From Enterococcus sp. HY326 (lineage in GTDB: Bacteria > Bacillota > Bacilli > Lactobacillales > Enterococcaceae), in contig NZ_JANLGQ010000003.1 in assembly GCF_026157065.1 (NCBI RefSeq), positions 434,001 through 498,000 of the forward strand: 64,000 nucleotides of DNA, given 5' to 3'. The translations under genes and the position numbers were made by a program. Below, piece after piece: positions 8,437 through 16,267 of the stretch. Position 1 is the first letter of the stretch. Each line of letters begins with the position of its first letter. The notes below the pieces were generated by a model. It had not been told where the DNA came from. It saw only the letters and a list, made by a program, of their open reading frames with translations, and did no database searches.

Positions 8437-9728
8437 GCGATTATTTAACAATGGCAGAGCTTGAAAATAAAACTCTGAAGGAGATTTATACCTATGCTAA
8501 GGAATTTAAAATTCCTTATTATAGTCAAATGAACAAAAAAGAATTGGCGCTGGCTGTCATTCGGGCCCAAGCGGAAAATCAGGGCTTCTTTTATATGGAG
8601 GGCGTCTTGGATATTGTCGGTCAAGAGGGGTATGGTTTTTTACGGCCGATTAATTACGGCCCCAGCCAAGAAGATATTTATATTTCTTCCTCACAAATTC
8701 GCCGCTTTGGTTTAAGAAACGGCGATAAAGTCGCCGGCAAAGCGCGGCCACCGAAGGAATCAGAACGCTATTACGGCTTGATGCATGTTGAATCAGTTAA
8801 CGGTAAAGACCCAGAAGAAGCGAAGGAACGGCCACATTTTCCAGCGCTCACGCCATTGTATCCAGATCGCCAATTAATTTTAGAAACGACGGCTGGCCGT
8901 TTATCAACTAGAATGATTGATATGTTTGCGCCGGTCGGCTTTGGTCAACGGGGCTTAATTGTAGCGCCACCAAAAGCGGGTAAGACAACGGTCTTAAAAG
9001 AAATTGCCAATGGGATTACAGAAAATAATCCCGATGTGGAATTAATTTTACTGTTGATTGATGAACGTCCGGAAGAAGTGACGGATTTAGAGCGCAGTGT
9101 TAAAGGCGATGTCGTGTCTTCCACCTTTGACCAACAGCCGCAAAATCATACCCGCGTTTCGGAATTAGTTTTAGAGCGGGCGATGCGTTTAGTCGAGGAC
9201 AAACGCGACGTCGTGATTTTGATGGATAGTATTACCCGCTTAGGGCGAGCATATAATTTGGTGATTCCGCCAAGTGGTCGAACTTTAAGCGGCGGGATTG
9301 ATCCCGCGGCGTTGTACAAACCGAAAAAATTCTTTGGAGCGGCCCGCAATGTTGAAGAGGGCGGCAGCCTGACTATTTTGGCGACGGCTTTAGTGGATAC
9401 TGGTAGCCGGATGGATGACATTATCTACGAAGAATTTAAAGGAACCGGTAACCAAGAATTGCATCTGTCCCGTGATTTAGCAGAGCGCCGGATTTTCCCA
9501 GCAATTGATATTAAGAAATCCGGTACGAGAAAAGAAGAATTGTTAATGTCAGCGGGTCAATTGGAGGAAACGTGGAAGCTGCGGAATCAAATGAGCGGCG
9601 ATTCTTTAGAATATACCGACCAACTAATTCGCTTCTTAAAGAAAACCAAAAATAACGAAGCTTTCTTAAAAGCCTTCCAAGATGTTGAATTCGGCGGCCG
9701 CAGCCCGAAAAGAAATCAAAAAAGATAA
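8433..9728 (+). CDS. rho: Transcription termination factor Rho
   Basis: The 431-residue hexameric RNA helicase releases RNA polymerase from untranslated transcripts. The N-terminal Rho-N region ([19 protein letters not shown]) and the cold-shock-like RNA-binding domain ([18 protein letters not shown]) precede the ATPase core. Walker A is APPKAGKTT (about residue 178), Walker B is in [17 protein letters not shown], and the R-loop region [17 protein letters not shown] follows. Length is near the usual 420-430, so there is no large insertion. The start codon overlaps the end of murA2. A fresh promoter for rpmE2 lies directly behind the stop. Confidence 0.97.
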   Translation: MSDYLTMAELENKTLKEIYTYAKEFKIPYYSQMNKKELALAVIRAQAENQGFFYMEGVLDIVGQEGYGFLRPINYGPSQEDIYISSSQIRRFGLRNGDKVAGKARPPKESERYYGLMHVESVNGKDPEEAKERPHFPALTPLYPDRQLILETTAGRLSTRMIDMFAPVGFGQRGLIVAPPKAGKTTVLKEIANGITENNPDVELILLLIDERPEEVTDLERSVKGDVVSSTFDQQPQNHTRVSELVLERAMRLVEDKRDVVILMDSITRLGRAYNLVIPPSGRTLSGGIDPAALYKPKKFFGAARNVEEGGSLTILATALVDTGSRMDDIIYEEFKGTGNQELHLSRDLAERRIFPAIDIKKSGTRKEELLMSAGQLEETWKLRNQMSGDSLEYTDQLIRFLKKTKNNEAFLKAFQDVEFGGRSPKRNQKR

Positions 9729-9764
9729 TTGTCAAAGCGATTCATTCATGATATTATATGAATG
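9729..9764 (+). promoter_or_regulatory. Promoter of rpmE2 with inverted repeat over the -10
   Basis: -35 TTGTCA (9729-9734), 17-bp spacer, -10 TATTAT (9752-9757). CATTCAT (9743-9749) and ATGAATG (9758-9764) form a 7-bp inverted repeat around the -10, so a dimeric repressor could block the promoter here. Confidence 0.7.
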
Positions 9765-9827
9765 TTGTTTATCGACAAATAACTCTGATTCAGCAAATGT
9801 TTCAGGGCCTAAGGAGCGTAATAAGTT

Positions 9828-10091
9828 ATGAAACAAGAAATTCATCCAGATTACCATCCAGTCGTATTTATGGATTCTACAACAGGTTTCAAATTCTTGT
9901 CAGGTTCAACTAAATCTTCACAAGAAACTGTTGAATGGGAAGACGGCAACACTTATCCAGTGATTCGTGTCGAAGTAACTTCTGATTCTCATCCATTTTA
10001 CACTGGTCGCCAAAAATTCACTCAAGCCGATGGTCGAGTGGACCGTTTCAACAAAAAATACGGTTTGGCAGACGCAAACGCAGAACAATAA
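9828..10091 (+). CDS. rpmE2: 50S ribosomal protein L31, type B
   Basis: The 87-residue product is L31 of the zinc-free type: [17 protein letters not shown] at the start and [13 protein letters not shown] in the middle are diagnostic, and the CxxC zinc ligands of type A L31 are absent. It sits on the large subunit near the central protuberance. Type B L31 can replace the zinc-binding form when zinc is scarce. The gene follows rho but has its own promoter and its own terminator. Codon use is biased, as expected of a ribosomal protein. An inverted repeat over its -10 hints at specific repression. Confidence 0.96.
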   Translation: MKQEIHPDYHPVVFMDSTTGFKFLSGSTKSSQETVEWEDGNTYPVIRVEVTSDSHPFYTGRQKFTQADGRVDRFNKKYGLADANAEQ

Positions 10092-10128
10092 TCTGCACAA
10101 TAAATTTTGGTATAACCAAGATGATTCG

Positions 10129-10159
10129 AAACCTTCCCAAATTTTGGGAAGGTTTTTTT
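10129..10159 (+). terminator. Terminator of rpmE2
   Basis: AACCTTCCC pairs perfectly with GGGAAGGTT and is followed by seven T residues, about 40 bases behind the stop. Confidence 0.9.
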
Positions 10160-10191
10160 CTGTGTTTTTGAAGAATGCTTCAACTTTATTC

Positions 10192-11424
10192 TTATACAAC
10201 ATAAATATCACTTTCTTTAGTTTGCTTAAACCAAAAGAAACACAGGCAGGAAATAAGCAAAACAAAGCTGCTGACAATCATCATGGGGATAAAGAAAGAG
10301 GTCAGGCTGTTCTTAAATAAAATCCCCATGATAAATTGCCCCACGGGAACGGCGCATTGAGCAACCGCAATGATGGTCGCCATGACTTTCCCCAGATTTT
10401 CCTTTGGCGTGATTCTTTGCACCAAAGAAATCAAGTAGATGGAGATGGCACTCATCATCATGCCGATAATTGTTCCAATAATCATAACAACGCTGTAGCC
10501 TACTCCACCGCCGAAAATGCCTAGTAATAGGTTCATGACAATCAAGAGAATTCCTGAAAAGGCGAAGGTTAGGTACAAATTATTAAAGCGTAAATTTTTC
10601 GTTAAGACGCCGGCAAAGAGGGCACCCAAAATATTGGAAAGACTGAAGACCGCCATGCCAATTCCATATAACGTATCATTGACGTTTAAAATAATTCGCA
10701 AGATGATCGGCAAGCCGACAATGAAAAACGATGAGAGGGAAAAATTAATTAATGCGGCGATAATAATGGTCTTTGAGATAACTGGATTGTTTTTCACTTC
10801 ACGAAAGCCAGCCTGCAAATCTTTGAATAATGTTTTGACTATCGCTCCACTGCGTTCTTGATGGACTCGCGGAATTTTTAAGAAGCTTTCAAAGATTGCC
10901 GCTAAAATGAAAAAGAAAATACTGATACCGATTAAAAGTTGAGCGCCTAAGATACCGTATAAAATACCGCCAATAATTGGTGCAACAACATTTGATAATT
11001 GCAAAATTCCGTTTGACAGTCCGTTAATTTTCTCTAATTCATGTTCTTCGACAATTAAGGGAATACTGGCGCCAACTACTGGTGTATCAAAGCTGCCGAC
11101 AATGGCTAATAAAAATAGAATGAAGCCAATTCCCCAAATTGATTCACTCCAACCGACGACTAAGAATAAGCACAGAGCTAAAATTGCATTGGCGACATCC
11201 ATCAGCACCATCAAAATTTTGCGGTCAAAGCGATCGGCAATTGCCCCACCAATCGGCGCAAATAAAACCGGAATGCTGGAAATCGCCAAGACTGTCGCAA
11301 AGACATCTGCCCGTCCCGTTATATCCAAAACAAACAACGATAAGGCAAAGCGCAGAATTGCTCCGCCAAACACAGAAATAAATTGTCCTAAAATTAAATA
11401 GCTAATATTTTTTCTTTTTCCCAT
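10192..11424 (-). CDS. MFS efflux transporter (DHA3-like)
   Basis: The 410-residue protein has about 12 hydrophobic segments and the MFS motif A variant IADRFDRK (near residues 61-68) between helices 2 and 3. The opening YLILGQFISVFGGAILRFALSLFVLDITG is characteristic of the drug:H+ antiporter-3 group, which includes macrolide and multidrug exporters. The product should lie in the cytoplasmic membrane and export small hydrophobic molecules; the actual substrate is not evident. It is a single gene, divergent from the XRE pair, and its 3' end faces the rpmE2 terminator. Confidence 0.82.
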   Translation of the reverse strand: MGKRKNISYLILGQFISVFGGAILRFALSLFVLDITGRADVFATVLAISSIPVLFAPIGGAIADRFDRKILMVLMDVANAILALCLFLVVGWSESIWGIGFILFLLAIVGSFDTPVVGASIPLIVEEHELEKINGLSNGILQLSNVVAPIIGGILYGILGAQLLIGISIFFFILAAIFESFLKIPRVHQERSGAIVKTLFKDLQAGFREVKNNPVISKTIIIAALINFSLSSFFIVGLPIILRIILNVNDTLYGIGMAVFSLSNILGALFAGVLTKNLRFNNLYLTFAFSGILLIVMNLLLGIFGGGVGYSVVMIIGTIIGMMMSAISIYLISLVQRITPKENLGKVMATIIAVAQCAVPVGQFIMGILFKNSLTSFFIPMMIVSSFVLLISCLCFFWFKQTKESDIYVV

Positions 11425-11570
11425 CCTTTTTTTCCAACTTTCTTCATTTTTAAAATAAGTTTAGAGGATGATGAGCAAAATCTCATCCGCCTTTAGTCTT
11501 ATGCGCAAACGAACTTTAGTTGGAGAAGCCAATCCTCGCTAACAATAAAATCAAACGCAATGTAAAATGA

Positions 11571-11619
11571 ACTTTACGTAAAAGAGAAATTTTGATACAC
11601 TTAAAACGTAAAGTACACT
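11571..11619 (+). promoter_or_regulatory. Promoter and operator-like repeats of the XRE-membrane pair
   Basis: -35 TTGATA (11592-11597), 16-bp spacer, -10 TACACT (11614-11619). ACTTTACGT (11571-11579) and its exact inverse ACGTAAAGT (11606-11614) flank the -35; the second touches the -10. TTTACGTAAA (11573-11582) is itself a perfect 10-bp palindrome. Autoregulation by the XRE protein is plausible. Confidence 0.6.
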
Positions 11620-11643
11620 TTCCGTCAGAAGGGAAGGAAGTCT

Positions 11644-11853
11644 ATGAAAAATAATTTAGAAAAAATTCGCAAAGAGCGGGGCATCACTCAAGAGGACTTG
11701 GTGCAGGCCTTGCTAGTTTCCCGGCAAACCATTAGCTCCTTAGAAAATGGACGCTATAATCCATCGATTCTATTGGCTTTTAAACTGGCCCGTTATTTTG
11801 ACGTGGCGATCGAGGATATTTTTATTTACGAGGAGGAAGAAGATGAAAGCTAA
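11644..11853 (+). CDS. Small Cro/CI-type transcriptional regulator
   Basis: The 69-residue protein is nearly all helix-turn-helix: ITQEDLVQALLVSRQTISSLENGRYNPS is the core, followed by LAFKLARYFDVAIEDIFIYEEEE. It belongs to the YgzD/PbsX-like group of short regulators that usually precede a membrane protein gene. GGAAGGAAG precedes ATG 11644. It overlaps the next gene by 11 bases, so the two form one translational unit. Inverted ACTTTACGT repeats in its promoter are the likely binding sites. Confidence 0.85.
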   Translation: MKNNLEKIRKERGITQEDLVQALLVSRQTISSLENGRYNPSILLAFKLARYFDVAIEDIFIYEEEEDES

Positions 11854-12256
11854 GCTGGTAAAATTAAGTGGGAGTCTGGTACTTTTTTTAGTTGGTCTAT
11901 TTGGATTGCAAAGAGAAATTTGGTTGGGCTGGGGCTTACCGTATTTTTTGATTGCCTTTGGCTGTGGCCTGTTTGGTAATTATTTAGGAGCCATTTTACA
12001 GGAGCTGGCATTCAAAAAAGATGCGGTAGCAAAAAAAGCTTTTGAAATTGAAGAAAACGATGAGTGCAATGTCCAAATTGCGCTGTTAGCAAAGGCCAAA
12101 GGTTTTGATTTGATGACAATTTCACTCGGTGCTTTAATGCTGGCCTATGCCTTGATGAAGGAAAATTTGCCGATAGTGTTCTCGTTGGTGGCTGTCTACT
12201 TAGTGATTCAAGCCTACGCACTTTTTTGGTGCTTGAAATTGGCTAAAGAAATGTAA
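11843..12256 (+). CDS. Small membrane protein co-expressed with the XRE regulator
   Basis: The 137-residue protein has about four hydrophobic segments: near 8-24, 28-50, 86-100 and 108-128. There is a charged region in between (FKKDAVAKKAFEIEENDECN). The frame is open from 11747, but ATG 11843 has GAGGAAGAAG upstream and overlaps the regulator's last codons. I do not recognise the family by name. Pairing of a short XRE protein with a 3-4 TM protein is common in Firmicutes; in several described cases the membrane protein or its neighbour responds to envelope stress, but nothing here proves that. Confidence 0.65.
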   Translation: MKAKLVKLSGSLVLFLVGLFGLQREIWLGWGLPYFLIAFGCGLFGNYLGAILQELAFKKDAVAKKAFEIEENDECNVQIALLAKAKGFDLMTISLGALMLAYALMKENLPIVFSLVAVYLVIQAYALFWCLKLAKEM

Positions 12257-12277
12257 ACTGCATCATCATCACTTTTT

Positions 12278-12444
12278 AAGAGTCTGTGACATTAGTTAGA
12301 ACAGAGCCGAACTATACGAACGGTAGCTAGTGAAAACCACTAGATATGGTTCATTTGCGACGAGGACACTGGACCGCAGGAGCAAATACAATATAGTTTG
12401 GGATTTCATCTGTTAAAAAGACTAATGTCACAGGCTCTTTTTTG
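12278..12444. repeat. Imperfect palindromic repeat, copy 1
   Basis: Terminal arms of 19 bases, AAGAGTCTGTGACATTAGT (12278-12296) and its inverse (12421-12439), enclose about 124 bases and end in a T-run. The interior shares several blocks with the element at 23221-23383, including CATTAGTTA, AACAGA, TTTGCGACGAGG and TTTCATCTGTTA. This makes it a dispersed repeat family rather than a private terminator. It also probably terminates the XRE-membrane operon. Palindromic repeats of this size have been described in enterococci; I cannot assign it to a named family. Confidence 0.75.
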
Positions 12445-12471
12445 TTAAAATTTCACAGTATTTTTCTGACC

Positions 12472-12541
12472 ACTCAGTTTCAAATTATTACCACTTACCG
12501 CCTTTTCAGTCACAAGGGCGGAGGAATTTTATAAACTGAGT
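12472..12541 (+). promoter_or_regulatory. Inverted repeat in front of the ABC-LytTR operon
   Basis: ACTCAGTTT (12472-12480) and AAACTGAGT (12533-12541) are perfect 9-bp inverse copies 52 bases apart. Between them is a second stem, CCGCCTT with AAGGGCGG. The outer copy ends about 20 bases before the ATPase start codon. This may be operator DNA or a leader hairpin; the LytTR protein encoded in the operon is the natural candidate ligand. Confidence 0.45.
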
Positions 12542-12562
12542 ATACGAAAAGAGGTGCTGAAG

Positions 12563-13462
12563 ATGTTAACAGTTAATAATCTGACTAAAAATTATGGAAC
12601 ACTTCAAGCGGTTAAGGGAATAAATTTGGAAATAGCAGCGGGTTCCTTTGTGGCCTTTTTAGGGCCCAACGGTTCGGGAAAATCAACCACAATATCTATG
12701 CTGACTAAATTAGCCCCACCAACCGGTGGCCAAATATTATTAGACGGTCAACCCGTCAATACGAGTGACTATTATCAGCAAATTGGCGTTGTCTTTCAAA
12801 ATAGTATTTTAGATGATGAGTTGACAGTTTGGGAAAATTTAACTTTGCGGGGGAAAATGAGTGGACGGGTTTCAAAGGCGAGAATTCAAGAATTATCGGA
12901 GCTTTTTCAATTGACTACCTTTGAAAAACAAAAATACGGCACCTTATCCGGTGGTCAAAAAAGGCGAGTTGATATTGCTAGAGCTTTGTTACATCAGCCC
13001 CGGATTTTATTTTTGGATGAACCAACGACCGGTTTAGATATTCAATCCCGTAAAATGATTTGGCAGCTTTTAGAAAAATTACAGCGGGAGACACAGCTGA
13101 CGATTTTTTTAACCACTCATTATCTGGAAGAAGCGAATAATGCGGACTACGTTTATATTCTCAAAGAGGGTCAGATTATTGCAGAGGGGACAGCTGAAAA
13201 ATTGCGACAAGTTTACACCACCAATGTTTTAGAAATCGAAACGGTAGTTCCTGAAAGAATTAGCGAAAAAATCCCTTCAGAAGTGTCCTTTGAGCAAGAG
13301 GGTCAGCTGTTGACTTTTTCTAATATTCACGTTCAAACCGCAATTGAAATTTTAACGATGAACCGTGATCAAATTAGCAATTTTCATTTTCATGAGGGCA
13401 GCATGGATGATGTCTTTTTAGCAGTAACTAAGGAGGAAACTAACGATGAGCGGATTAATTGA
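12563..13462 (+). CDS. ABC transporter ATP-binding protein
   Basis: The 299-residue ATPase has Walker A GPNGSGKST (34-42), signature LSGGQKRR and Walker B ILFLDEPTTGLD, then the H-loop in LTTHYLEEANN. The C-terminal extension (about 215-299) is of the DrrA/CcmA kind found in drug and lantibiotic exporters. ATG 12563 is preferred over the in-frame GTG 12554 because the GAGG ribosome binding site would overlap the latter. The next gene, its permease, starts 17 bases before this one ends. With the LytTR and DUF3021 genes it forms a four-gene operon. The substrate is unknown. Confidence 0.9.
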   Translation: MLTVNNLTKNYGTLQAVKGINLEIAAGSFVAFLGPNGSGKSTTISMLTKLAPPTGGQILLDGQPVNTSDYYQQIGVVFQNSILDDELTVWENLTLRGKMSGRVSKARIQELSELFQLTTFEKQKYGTLSGGQKRRVDIARALLHQPRILFLDEPTTGLDIQSRKMIWQLLEKLQRETQLTIFLTTHYLEEANNADYVYILKEGQIIAEGTAEKLRQVYTTNVLEIETVVPERISEKIPSEVSFEQEGQLLTFSNIHVQTAIEILTMNRDQISNFHFHEGSMDDVFLAVTKEETNDERIN

Positions 13463-14306
13463 ACGAAATTTAATGATTTATTTTAGAAATCGCAGTGGCG
13501 TAATTTTTTCAGTCTTGGGGGCCTTGATTTCATTCGTTTTGTATATTATTTTTTTGCGGGACACGATGATGGGGAACTGGACTCAAGTGGCACAAGGCGT
13601 TCAGCTATTAGATTTATGGTTGATTGGTGGAACACTGGCGGTGACGGCAATTACCAGCACTTTGGCAGGCTTAGGTCAGATGGTGGAGGACCGGGAAAGA
13701 AATGTGCTGCAGGATATTACTCTAGTTGGTTTGAAGGAAACGCAAAAAAATCTCAGCTACGTGTTGAGTGCAACTATCATTGGTAGTGTGATGCAGCTGA
13801 TTTTATTGCTAATCATGTCTTGCTATTTTGTGTTGGTGGACCAAATTGAAATTCCTTTTGGTCAATTGCCAATGGTCTTACTGATAGTGCTCTTTAGTTC
13901 ATTTTGTTTCAGCCTGCTCTTTTTTGCGGTGATTAGTTTTATTAAGCGCAAAAATACACTTGGAAAAATTGAAACTATTTTAGGAACGGCGGCTGGCTTT
14001 ATGGCTTGCGTCTACGTACCACTAGGCTTATTGCCAGACTTTGGTCAAACTTTGATTAAAGGAACACCAGCCATTTATCTGGCAGCCTGGTATCGCCGAC
14101 TTTTACTAGGCCCAACGATTGCAGATGCGGCCAACCAATTACCTGCCAACGAATTGGCGGCAGCTAAAACTTCTTTAGGAATTGAGATTGAATGGGGAAA
14201 CTTTGCGGCAGCTGGCTATGAATTTGGTATACTGATAGGGATTGGTCTTTTAGGATTGCTGCTGATTGTTTTAGCAGCTAGACATAGAAAAGCTGAATTG
14301 AGTTAA
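13446..14306 (+). CDS. ABC-2 type permease
   Basis: The 286-residue protein has about six transmembrane segments (first GVIFSVLGALISFVLYIIF; last FGILIGIGLLGLLLIVLAA). A cytoplasmic loop holds GQMVEDRERNVLQDITL, typical of ABC-2 export permeases. It partners the ATPase encoded upstream, whose last 17 bases it overlaps; GGAGGAAAC serves as its ribosome binding site. The pair probably exports a lipid-like, peptide or drug molecule. The downstream LytTR regulator suggests self-controlled expression of the exporter. Confidence 0.85.
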   Translation: MSGLIERNLMIYFRNRSGVIFSVLGALISFVLYIIFLRDTMMGNWTQVAQGVQLLDLWLIGGTLAVTAITSTLAGLGQMVEDRERNVLQDITLVGLKETQKNLSYVLSATIIGSVMQLILLLIMSCYFVLVDQIEIPFGQLPMVLLIVLFSSFCFSLLFFAVISFIKRKNTLGKIETILGTAAGFMACVYVPLGLLPDFGQTLIKGTPAIYLAAWYRRLLLGPTIADAANQLPANELAAAKTSLGIEIEWGNFAAAGYEFGILIGIGLLGLLLIVLAARHRKAELS

Positions 14307-14322
14307 TCTGAGGAGAAACAAC

Positions 14323-14778
14323 ATGAAAATTGAGGTGGAATTGACAGAGCAGCTGGCAGAGGATGAATTAGAAATTTTCATCAAAGCCGCTCCCGCTAAC
14401 CAGCAGGTTCAGCGGCTTGTTGCAGAATTAGAATACTTATTAGAAGAGACACCAACGGCAATTCCTTTAAAACAAAAAGAACGAATTGCCTTAGTCAAGG
14501 TTGAAACGATTGCTGTGGTCTCTGTTCAAAAAGCAGAATTGACGATTAAAACCCTGAATGGCGAATATCAAACGAAGGAACGCTTGTATCAATTTGTCGA
14601 GCGTTTGCGTAATCCGGATTTTTTACAGATTTCAAAATTTTGCGTGATTAATATCAATCAGTTGGATTATTTGGAGGATAGTTTTTCCGGAAATATGCTG
14701 GCATTTTTGAAGGGCGGCTACCAAGAGAGTGTCAGCCGCAAATACCTGCCAAATTTAATGAAAAGGCTGGGCGTGTAA
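14323..14778 (+). CDS. LytTR-domain transcriptional regulator without receiver domain
   Basis: The 151-residue protein has a LytTR DNA-binding domain in about residues 50-150 (IALVKVETIAVVSVQ, then LRNPDFLQISKFCVININQLDYLE). The roughly 50-residue N-terminal part is not a response regulator receiver. LytTR proteins bind direct repeats through a beta-strand fold. Stand-alone LytTR regulators next to a small membrane protein are known in streptococci (LytTR regulatory systems such as HdrRM and BrsRM), where the membrane protein restrains the regulator; the same arrangement with DUF3021 is seen here. It is in one operon with an ABC exporter and directly abuts the DUF3021 gene. Confidence 0.9.
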   Translation: MKIEVELTEQLAEDELEIFIKAAPANQQVQRLVAELEYLLEETPTAIPLKQKERIALVKVETIAVVSVQKAELTIKTLNGEYQTKERLYQFVERLRNPDFLQISKFCVININQLDYLEDSFSGNMLAFLKGGYQESVSRKYLPNLMKRLGV

Positions 14779-15192
14779 ATGAATAAAAAAGTAATCAATA
14801 AAATCCTGTCTCGATTTTTTGCTGGTATCATCTTTGCTAGTATCATCTTTGCCATTCTGCGTTTATTTCACATCCATACTGAGCCTTTAACGATTGGGAA
14901 TGTTGTCAGTGTGTTGTTTTTAGGCGGCTGCTCCGGTCAGCTGACTGGAATTTTTGATCTGGAAATCAATTTTTCCTTTGCGCTGTTATTACATTTCCTA
15001 TGTACCATGCTGCTCACAATTTTCATTTTTCTGGTAAACGGTTGGCAGGATGCTTTGCTGGAGGATGGTCTTGCTGTGTTTGGCTATTTTTTCATCAGCT
15101 ACCTTTTTGTCTGGCTCGTATTAAAAATTCTGCAACGCCGTAAAATCAGTAAGATTAATCGGCGATTACAAAAAAATCGCACAGAAAAATAA
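14779..15192 (+). CDS. DUF3021 family membrane protein
   Basis: The 137-residue protein has four transmembrane segments (about 10-28, 40-60, 72-92, 102-122) and a basic C-terminus (LQRRKISKINRRLQKN). It matches the four-helix DUF3021 family, whose genes usually follow a LytTR gene, as here with no spacer. By analogy with streptococcal LytTR systems it may hold the regulator at the membrane. That is inference; no catalytic residues are seen. Confidence 0.8.
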   Translation: MNKKVINKILSRFFAGIIFASIIFAILRLFHIHTEPLTIGNVVSVLFLGGCSGQLTGIFDLEINFSFALLLHFLCTMLLTIFIFLVNGWQDALLEDGLAVFGYFFISYLFVWLVLKILQRRKISKINRRLQKNRTEK

Positions 15193-15257
15193 TTTTTAGA
15201 ATTTTTTTCGTGGGACAATATACTCGCAAATAAATTTTCTGCCCCAAGAGTATATCC

Positions 15258-15292
15258 GCCGCCAAGTTGCTTATACTTGGCGGCTTGTTTTG
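15258..15292 (+). terminator. Terminator of the ABC-LytTR operon
   Basis: GCCGCCAAG (15258-15266) pairs perfectly with CTTGGCGGC (15276-15284), followed by TTGTTTT. Just upstream ATATACTC (15218-15225) pairs with GAGTATAT (15248-15255), giving two successive stems. Confidence 0.85.
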
Positions 15293-15433
15293 ATTATGGC
15301 AGACCTTGATTTTTCAAAAAATAATGAAGCTTTAAAATAAATCTTCATTAATCTAAGATTATAGGGTAAAATTAGCACTAATTAAGAGTAGCTTTTACCA
15401 AAAAAGATAGATTTTTTAGCGGAGGTAATTTAG

Positions 15434-16267
15434 ATGAAAATTATTGCCAAAAATAAACTTGCTGACACAGAATATGAAATTTATATTGAAGATCCTCGAG
15501 TTGCCAAAAAAGCACAGGCCGGCCAGTTTGTCATTTTACGCATCAATGATTTTGGCGAAAGAGTTCCTTTAACGGTTGTAGCAACTGATCCAGAGGCCGG
15601 CTGGGTGCGGCTGATTTTTCAAGTGATTGGTAAATCCACTGCACAATTGGCAGTGCTGAACACCGGTGATGAGATTCAAGATTTTGTCGGACCTCTAGGC
15701 AAGGCCACCGAAATTAAAAATTACGGTCATGTGTTAATGGTCGGCGGCGGTGTTGGGATTGCGGCACTATTTCCAATTGTAAAAGCGCTGAAGGAAGCTG
15801 GCAATACCGTCACGACAATTTTAGGTGCAAAAACAGCTGACCTATTAATTTTAAAGGAAGAATGTAACCGTTATTCCGATAAATTGATTTTAATGACAGA
15901 CGACGGTTCTCTAGGTGAAAAAGGGTTAGTCACCGATGCAATGAAAAAAGTTTTGCAAACAGAAACGATTGATTTCGGCTGGGCAATAGGTCCTAGCCCC
16001 ATGATGAAGTTTGCGACGCTGACGGCGATGGATTTTGATTTGCCGATTTATGTTTCCTTAAATCCGATTATGGTAGATGGAACTGGCATGTGCGGCGGCT
16101 GTCGTGTGACGGTGGCTGATTCTGTAAAATATGCCTGCGTTGACGGTCCGGAATTTTTAGGCGCCGAAGTAGCCTGGGATGAATTTATCGCCCGGATGTC
16201 ACAGTATCGCAGCGCTGAAGACACAGCCTATCAAAAATATCGAGAGCAGGTGGAGGCCCATGGCTAA
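15434..16267 (+). CDS. Ferredoxin-NADP reductase alpha-type subunit (NfnA/sulfide dehydrogenase-like)
   Basis: The 277-residue flavoprotein resembles the small subunit of NADH-dependent ferredoxin:NADP oxidoreductase and the PyrK-type electron transfer subunit. FGERVPLTVV (about 43-52) is the FAD-binding RxPLT motif; MVGGGVGIAALFPIV binds NAD(P). MCGGCRV plus the later YACVDGPEF hold the Cys residues for a [2Fe-2S] cluster. GGAGG precedes ATG 15434. The end overlaps the next gene by eight bases, which encodes the large subunit, so a two-subunit complex is very likely. It moves electrons between NAD(H), NADP(H) and possibly ferredoxin in the cytoplasm. Confidence 0.85.
   Translation: MKIIAKNKLADTEYEIYIEDPRVAKKAQAGQFVILRINDFGERVPLTVVATDPEAGWVRLIFQVIGKSTAQLAVLNTGDEIQDFVGPLGKATEIKNYGHVLMVGGGVGIAALFPIVKALKEAGNTVTTILGAKTADLLILKEECNRYSDKLILMTDDGSLGEKGLVTDAMKKVLQTETIDFGWAIGPSPMMKFATLTAMDFDLPIYVSLNPIMVDGTGMCGGCRVTVADSVKYACVDGPEFLGAEVAWDEFIARMSQYRSAEDTAYQKYREQVEAHG

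Noticed and set aside
10517-10861. Plus-strand ORF of 114 codons inside the MFS gene
   Set aside because: Antisense shadow of transmembrane-coding sequence; basic composition and no ribosome binding site.
15211-15255. Possible pseudoknot (TGGG with CCCA crossing ATATACTC/GAGTATAT)
   Set aside because: The extra pairing is only four bases and a simple double stem plus terminator explains the region.
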